64,000 nt of DNA from Zygnema cylindricum (Eukaryota > Streptophyta > Zygnematophyceae > Zygnematales > Zygnemataceae), in NCBI GenBank assembly GCA_037447655.1, contig JBBHKE010000498.1, positions 157,001 to 221,000 of the forward strand. The letters run 5' to 3'. The translations under genes were made by a program, and so were the position numbers. The notes beneath the pieces were generated by a model. That model worked only from the letters and a program-made list of their open reading frames with translations. It searched no databases and was not told the origin of the DNA. Positions 59,201 through 64,000 of this stretch are shown here, piece after piece. How positions within the stretch are numbered: position 1 is the first letter of the stretch; every line of letters begins with the position of its first letter.

Positions 59201-60874
59201 TTTATCAGTTTCTGTATCGAGCGCGATATTCCAGATATTGGATACACAACTTGTGCTCTGAACCAAAAATAAAATGATAATAAATTAAAATAATAAAATG
59301 TTTTAATCTCCAAAATTGGTCGATGTAGCTGTCCGTTTACAAATGGACGTAAAAGTACGAGAAGTGTGTCAAATATTTGGAAGATTTTCAAATCTGACGG
59401 TTTCGAAGTTGAGGAAACATTATTACTTGTCCACGTGTCAAGTACACATATGCTACATTCATGAAGTTGTTACTCAAAATAAACGCATTTCAGCCTTTTT
59501 TTCAGGGTCACAGTATTTAACGTGGATAGGCAGAAAAGATATCGTATCACAATATATCGTAAGGAATTAGATATGATGAACAACAATAAGAATTGGAATA
59601 TAAAGGGTATCTCTTATTCTTATGAATTACTCTTTTTAAAATGTTCTTGAACGTTTTCTTTTTCTCCGTTTTTTTCTAGAGAACCTCAAAAAGATCCTCA
59701 CATTGTTAATAACTCATTTTCTTAATTCTTCATCCGAGGTCTGAAGGTTCGCTTATATGCCTACATTGGTAATTGATATTTCACCTTTAAAATCTATGTT
59801 TATGTTCTATGTTATTTTTTACAGTTAATGTTTTGAGTTTTTTGGTCCATATTTCATATGTTTTATGATATGACATGCTCCATGATAAAATTTCTTCAGT
59901 TTTTTTCGTAATTATTAGCCTCATTATACTCTATAAACATAGCCATATGATAAGTATATTCATGAGTTGTAAATATCAAAAGCGATTATGTGAACATGAT
60001 AAATTGTCGCACTTCTATTTCCGGTTTTTACACCTCTTGTCCTTATTCTTTACAGCAACATTGTGTATCTATACAAACGCCGATCTTTTTGTTGATGGTA
60101 CACTTTTCTTATATTCATACAAGAGTACAATGTTACCGCATAGAATGAGTTTGCTTTGTATTCGTACAAAAGGACAACGTTATCGCATAGAAAAAGTTTC
60201 ATGTTGTTTTCGTACAAGAATACAATGTTCCGATAGAAAAATGTCCATTTTGTATTTGTACAAAAGTACAATGTCGCCACATATAAAAGGTCTCGTGTTG
60301 TATTTGCACAAAACTACAACGTTTCGATGGAAAAAGTTCCGTTTTAAATTCGGAAAAAAATTGTACGGTACTGGCTAAAAAACATTTTGTTTTGTATTCG
60401 TACAAAAGTACAAACTTACATGTGTCAAAAAATTTGTTTGTATTCGTACAAAGGTACAATGTCACCGCATGGAAACAGTTTTGTTTTGTATTTGTACAAA
60501 GGTATCGTTTTAAAATACAATACGGAAATACAAACTTACTGCATAGAACAAATCTTGTTTACAGAAATTACGATGCAAAATGTTGTTGTATTTGTAAAAA
60601 TAAAAAATTGTTTGTGCAGAGAAAGTTTGTTTTTATTCGCACAAAAATACATATTCACATGTGTCAAAAAATTGTTTAAGGGAAACATTTTGACATTTTT
60701 TTGAGAAAAAAAATGGGAAAAAAATGTGAAATAGGTCGCACTCGGGGACGCCCAACTCCCGAGTCAACTCTGGAGAGTGGAAGATTCTCTCGGAGACTGG
60801 AACTCTTTGCATTCTTTCCCTCCTCTCCCTCCTTTCCCTCCCCTCTCTCAATGTCATCTTCACATCATCATGTC

Positions 60875-60905
<31 letters not shown>

Positions 60906-61312
60906 TCATCATATCATGTCCTCATCTCATCTCCATCAGTCACATCTCCATCATCCATCATCATCATCATCACCTCATCATCCTCCCTCCCTCCCTCCTC
61001 CCCTCCCTCCCCCTCTCCCCCCTCCCCCCCCTCCCCTCCCTCCCCTCCCCCTTTCACTTTAAATCTTCATTCAGATTGAATTCCAAATATTTAATTTTCC
61101 TCCTTTTTTTTTTCTTTTTTTGAGGTTAGGATAAGTTTTCAGATAGGACTGGTGGACCGTATCGAAAAAAAGAGTTAGTAGAATTCCAATTGGGATTTGA
61201 AAAAAAAAAATCATCTAGAGAAAAATTATTAGTGAAAAAGTTAACATTTTTCCAAGGTTTGTTTTACTTTTTTGTTTTTTTTTTTTATCTCTCTTTAAAA
61301 AAAATTAGATGA
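45976..61312 (+). CDS. Sbp: Chloroplast sulfate-binding protein of a plastid sulfate ABC permease
   Basis: Twelve exons join in phase: 45976-46147, 47083-47426, 49680-49746, 50577-50620, 51812-51895, 53138-53232, 53552-53652, 55051-55127, 56164-56253, 57117-57179, 57594-57638 and 58634-58720 (423 codons). A transit peptide is followed by VGLYLGTLFSDPALAFG, 13 glycines and the mature start VITLAAYAVARFVYEK. Family landmarks follow in order: GGSGSQARAVIDGLPADIVS, LALPLDVIKIQEAGLI, VTRHGNPKNISGWEDLA, LTANPKTAGVARWNFFALWG, GVADALITYENEAI, YVVPNVNVRV and QRVFANWGFRPFLQ. This is the bacterial SbpA/CysP fold. It would bind sulfate and pass it to the envelope permease. Two tentative exons finish the protein, 60735-60852 (LWRVEDSLGDWNSL) and 61143-61312 (RTGGPYRK). 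The stop given is the first in-frame one after a repeat-like tail, so the end is uncertain. Confidence 0.9.
46645..46995. repeat. Trinucleotide-rich microsatellite cluster in intron 1
   Basis: ATT and GTT repeats at about 46645-46690 are followed by 300 bp of interspersed AAT/AAC triplets. It is non-coding. Confidence 0.88.
47471..47693. mobile_element. Fold-back MITE, family A, in intron 2
   Basis: It has TA-CACCGTGTATCGCTATTAG on the left and its inverse with a few changes on the right. The inner inverted arms CTCCTAACACACTTGTCCG / CGGACATGTGTGTA-like are partly preserved. It is one of the most complete copies in the window. Confidence 0.85.
47880..48150. repeat. Minisatellite of 25-30 bp units in intron 2
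   Basis: About ten degenerate copies of an ATGACCCAAAAATGAGCGTT-like unit. Confidence 0.75.
48993..49334. mobile_element. Small hAT element, 342 bp, in intron 2
   Basis: The left end is TAGTGTTGGGTATCG and the right end is its inverse finishing CAACACTG. The 8-bp duplication GTTGTTAA is exact at 48985-48992 and 49335-49342. The interior is full of CGATATATCG motifs. It is a different family from the TAGTGTTGTG group but clearly related at the ends. Confidence 0.88.
49770..49955. repeat. CT/CCCT tract after exon 3
   Basis: CTCT repeats grade into CCTCCCTC repeats, beginning about 25 bp after the exon 3 donor at 49747. Confidence 0.95.
50088..50172. repeat. GA/GGGA tract in intron 3
   Basis: Imperfect GAGA and GGGA repeats. 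They are the reverse-complement type of the CCCT tract 200 bp upstream, so the intron could form a purine/pyrimidine hairpin. Confidence 0.92.
50634..50925. repeat. Minisatellite of 53-58 bp units after exon 4
   Basis: Five to six units carry CCTCAGAATGGTTATTTACTG and then a TTTCTAAAACTGA motif. The array starts about 14 bp after the exon 4 donor. Confidence 0.82.
51207..51473. mobile_element. Diverged fold-back MITE, family A, in intron 4
   Basis: The right end reads ACTAATTGCGATGTACGGTG next to TA. The core has GGAGACCGTCAATCGGAAG and ACAAGTGTGCACAGAG. The left end is degenerate. An internal repeat of AATTGTCAAATTGTTAA type near 51350 is extra. Confidence 0.65.
52525..53115. repeat. Minisatellite of TATGACAAAA units in intron 5
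   Basis: More than 40 degenerate copies of a 9-12 bp ATATGACAAA-like unit fill almost 600 bp up to the exon 6 acceptor at 53137. Confidence 0.9.
53250..53432. repeat. CT then TA/TG microsatellites after exon 6
   Basis: About 90 bp of CT repeats with one C-run are followed by about 90 bp of TATA/TGTA repeats. They start 17 bp after the exon 6 donor at 53233. Confidence 0.96.
56083..56160. repeat. Pyrimidine tract forming the exon 9 acceptor region
   Basis: A CTCTCCCC-type tract runs directly into the exon 9 acceptor at 56163, where it probably serves as the polypyrimidine tract. Confidence 0.88.
56265..56475. repeat. CTCTCT/TCTCC tract after exon 9
   Basis: About 210 bp of imperfect TCTCTCC repeats begin 11 bp after the exon 9 donor. 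Confidence 0.94.
57235..57500. repeat. CTCCTC/CCCCTC tract in intron 10
   Basis: About 260 bp of imperfect pyrimidine repeats. Open frames across it on both strands are low-complexity artefacts. Confidence 0.93.
58018..58160. repeat. CTCTCCCTCC tract in intron 11
   Basis: About 140 bp of imperfect CT/CCCT repeats. Confidence 0.93.
60100..60660. repeat. Tandem repeat of about 47 bp with a GTAC palindrome core, intron 12
   Basis: About ten units share TTGTATTYGTACAAAAGTAC and then a GCATAGAAAAAGTTT-like part. Starts fall near 60124, 60171, 60213, 60260 and 60309, then resume near 60400, 60447 and 60495. Frames through it give Phe/Tyr/Lys-rich artefacts. Confidence 0.85.
60809..61060. repeat. 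CCCT and CATCAT microsatellites overlapping the tentative exon 13
   Basis: CTCCCTCC repeats, CATCAT repeats and again CCCT repeats follow one another. The first part (60809-60852) falls inside the putative exon 13 and would add FPPLPPFPPLSQ to the protein. Confidence 0.9.
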
Positions 61313-62391
61313 GAAGTATTGAAAAATGTCATTCCCCTTTTTTTTTTTTTTTTTTTTTTTCTTTCATTTTTTGGGCACAACTTTGAGAGGCTTGCATCTT
61401 TTTTTTTAAATCGAAATAATTTTTTTTTTTTTTTTTTTTTTTTTTTCAGTCTATTTTTTGGACTTGGACATATTCTATGTTTAAATAATTTGTTATTTTT
61501 TCTTTTTTGTTCAAAAATGGGACAATGGATTATTTTGGGAACGATGAAACAATTGGGGTTTATATAAGTTTCAATAATTATTTGAGGATTAAGCGGGGTT
61601 TATCAAGTAGGGGTTTTAAATGAAATGAATTATTAGTGTAGTGTTTCTTTTCAATGTTTTTTTTTAGTGTTTATTTATTCTAATCTGTCTTCAATGACGT
61701 GGACAATTTTGAACCGTATATACAGTTAATCGTGAAAAATAAAGGAAATAAAATAAATAAAAAAAAAAAAAAACTGATTAGTGTTCGTAAAGCTGTTTTG
61801 TGGTTGGTTGTGGAGAAAAAATAAAATAAAATACAATAAAATGTCACTGAATAGGTTGCTTTATCTCTATTAGTGTTTCCTGGTGTAGTTTTATGATTTT
61901 CGCCCAATCCTGGCCTTCGGTTGTACGGGAAAAAAAAAAAAGGAAAAAAAAAAAAAATTGCAGGGAAGGATTTTGTTAAAAACCCTTAAAAAAAAAAACC
62001 CTAAGATGAAAATGTAGAAAGCACAAACACTATAATTAGACAAACCATGCGGAACATGCTTCATGCGGAATGTGCTTTGTAGCCATCTCGAAAGCCACAT
62101 AAAACAGATGATCGAAACCCAAAGATGAGGTTAGGAGTAAGGATATCTCTCAAAGATGTTCGTAGACCATTCCAAAATCACATTTTATTGATTTTAGTGT
62201 GTGGATCGAACCAATGCACTAGTAAATGCAGCGTTGTCTAAGTCTAATGACACAAACTTAAATATATATCTTCTAGTGTTGGATGTCGCGAAAATTGTTA
62301 AGCTTCAACAGTTAATTTAAAAGATGATTATGGCGTGAATGGTGGAACAGCTTGATCAGCATATATAAGTCCTTGAAAATGGACAATACGC
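61313..62391. other. 3' flank of the sulfate-binding protein gene, nothing recognised
   Basis: This is AT-rich sequence with several T-runs (61338-61362, 61421-61446) and A-runs near 61760 and 61930. No credible coding region or element ends were found. The polyadenylation site cannot be fixed. Confidence 0.4.
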
Positions 62392-62598
62392 TACACCGCG
62401 AATCGCTATTAGTGTTAATGTAAAACATATTTTCTCCGAACACACTTATCGGATTGTGGATCTGACAATTGCGATTGAAAGGTGAGATTCTCAGCTTCCG
62501 ATTGGTGGTCTTAAATTGAGAAAAAGACGAGTGTGTACGGATAAAAGGTGTTTTAAGTGGCGAAAAAAATATTAACACAAATAGTGATACACGGTGTA
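62392..62598. mobile_element. Fold-back MITE, family A
   Basis: TA-CACCGCGAATCGCTATTAG on the left, ATAGTGATACACGGTG-TA on the right, and inner arms CTCCGAACACACTT / GAGTGTGTACGG. It is well preserved. Confidence 0.88.
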
Positions 62599-62891
62599 GT
62601 GTCTCGTTGTATAGCTTAGTATCAAGGCACTGCGTCGAAAAGGTGACATTGAAAGACCATCGACGTTGTTTTTGTGTTCTTGGTGCAATGACTCCCATTT
62701 TTTGCTGAAAAAACGTCACCGTTACTCCTTCCTCTCCGAGTGGTAAAACCAAGCCGGTTGAAAGAAAGGGTGTGCACGATAGTTTCTTAGATTACCTATT
62801 TGAACTCCGTGTACATTCTTTTGACTAAATCGACGTGCCTGTCCTTTTCGCCTAATATTGTTTCAGATGTCGCCAAAATATCCCAATGCAC
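62599..62891. other. Spacer, nothing recognised
   Basis: No coding, RNA or repeat structure is evident between the MITE and the next element. Confidence 0.35.
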
Positions 62892-64000
62892 TACACCGTG
62901 AATCGCTATTAGGGTGAACTCCCATTAGAGGAAAAGTGGAGTTGTTTACTGAACGCCGTACGATTTCGTACAGATTCGTACCATTTTTTTTTGACAGACG
63001 AAACATGACGTAACATGTTAGCTGGATGGCTCCAATATTATAGGCGTAAGTATCGACCGTTGAATTTTTTTAAGGAAAATAGATTTTATTTCCAAGAACG
63101 CGATGGTAATACCACCAAAGTACAAAACATGATTGTCACTAAAAAGTATAGATGACCAACAAAGGTTAAAGACCAAAATCATAAAGGACTAAAAACACAA
63201 CAAAAATGCGTGACAAGCCTAAAAGGAAGGAAAGAAAGCAAGTACAACAAAACCAAACTATTGAAACACTATAAACTAGCCTAGACGCTAAAGCCTCAAA
63301 CTACGCCCAACTAAAGATCAAGACTATGGATATCGTCTATATGCGCCGGGTGGCGCGGCATTTAGTCTCGCAGTCCTCGGCCATCGGTCACCACCGTGCT
63401 CTGTCAAATAATGGCCGAAGCTTGGGAACGTTGAAGGGCGATAGAGATGCGTTGGGGGTAGAAAGCAGACATGAGAGCTGGAGAAGGGCTACCCGACCCT
63501 TTGACTTCGAAAGATAGTCGACCGCAGTCGGGCAAAAAGTTGTCGAAAGACGAGTCTAAGGTCCTAAATATCTCCAAAGCAAATGGTGTGAAACTACCAG
63601 CTGGGTCTTGGTGCGCGTAGTCACGTTCTTTCGAAGCCGTTGCATCCCGAGCTGCAACACCAGTATGTAATGCCGCGCGCGAGGAAACATGGGATCCTGT
63701 AGGGTCTGTGAGGACTACGTCCCCCAATGTTCTCACCGCGCCATGTAGAAAAACTAGATCCACACGAGGACCGCGTGTACCCCTAGATTGAGAACGTGAA
63801 GCAATCGCGCACATCGTCCAGTGTGAAGAGACCCTCCTCGGCGAGGAGAGTTTGTTCACACTGGTCGCGTACCATTGGTACACGTGAAAAGTAAAAAAAA
63901 TATCCACCACGAACAGGCGATGAGAAACGAACACGTCGTACACGGCATGTGCCTTCTGCCACGTTGTATGCAGGTCGACGGAAATATCCTCGCACGCTCC
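62892..64000. mobile_element. MITE-A end interrupted by a PIF-like element that runs off the window
   Basis: TA-CACCGTGAATCGCTATTA (62892-62911) is a family A terminus that breaks off at GGGTGAACTCCCATTAGAGG, a PIF-like left end starting at 62912 after TTA. The segment 63795-63960 is the inverse of 12580-12723 in the element at 11573-12908. A hairpin sits at 63818-63864. The right terminus should lie roughly 50 bp beyond the window. A 179-codon minus-strand frame (63404-63943) has non-repetitive composition but resembles no family I know; it may be an element-encoded relic. Confidence 0.65.
63818..63864. other. Two-part hairpin, subterminal in a PIF-like element
   Basis: The outer arms (63818-63827 and 63855-63864) pair over 10 bp, and the inner arms CTCCTCG/CGAGGAG pair around a single base at 63841. 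It occupies the position of the palindrome at 12655-12696 in the related element. Confidence 0.85.

Noticed and set aside
59130-59260. ACTCGATATGG / CGATATT motifs resembling the 48993 hAT family in intron 12
   Set aside because: There are no paired termini and no 8-bp duplication, so it is at best a fragment.
60633-61123. Open frames over the CAT and CCCT microsatellites
   Set aside because: They give poly-His, poly-Met or poly-Ser proteins, depending on frame. Only the short LWRVEDSLGDWNSL part is kept as a possible exon.

Overview
The window is eukaryotic nuclear DNA from the green plant lineage. Three intron-rich genes on the + strand can be rebuilt with GT-AG splicing and consistent reading phases, and two of them begin with chloroplast-transit-like N termini. 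One encodes a chloroplast-type sulfate-binding protein. From general knowledge, nuclear genes of this kind occur in green algae, and the matching plastid permease genes survive in liverworts and hornworts, so a green or streptophyte alga or a bryophyte fits better than a seed plant. I cannot name the species. The DNA is AT-rich, introns run from about 0.3 to 4 kb, and most of the rest is transposable elements and simple repeats.

Layout: 0.2-3.0 kb is an internally deleted Copia retrotransposon. 3.8-6.2 kb is a decayed Crypton-like element (tyrosine recombinase plus a GCR1_C-like domain). 6.5-7.8 kb is a 313-324 bp satellite. 8.4-16.2 kb is a field of non-autonomous DNA transposons (hAT, PIF/Harbinger-like, and small fold-back elements with TA-flanked ends) holding a duplicated block with filled and empty insertion sites. 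16.8-26.6 kb is a PfkB/ribokinase-family gene (8 exons found, at least one missing). 27.6-29.3 kb has two hAT-type elements. 30.2-37.4 kb is a complete 9-exon gene for a plastid-targeted DUF2854 protein. 37.4-45.9 kb is a second transposon field with a multi-level nest at 40.3-43.5 kb. 46.0-61.3 kb is the plastid sulfate-binding protein gene (12 firm exons and 2 tentative ones). 62.4-64.0 kb is again transposon sequence running off the end.

The three genes do not form an operon-like unit. The sulfate-binding protein should deliver sulfate to a plastid-envelope ABC permease. The DUF2854 protein looks like a plastid membrane protein of cyanobacterial ancestry. The PfkB protein is probably a small-molecule kinase of unknown substrate. 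Transposons sit inside introns of two genes and in the promoter of the sulfate-binding protein gene. The least expected signals are the Crypton relic, a PIF-like family with a one-sided subterminal hairpin at a fixed distance from one end, and fold-back element families that share end motifs but not interiors.
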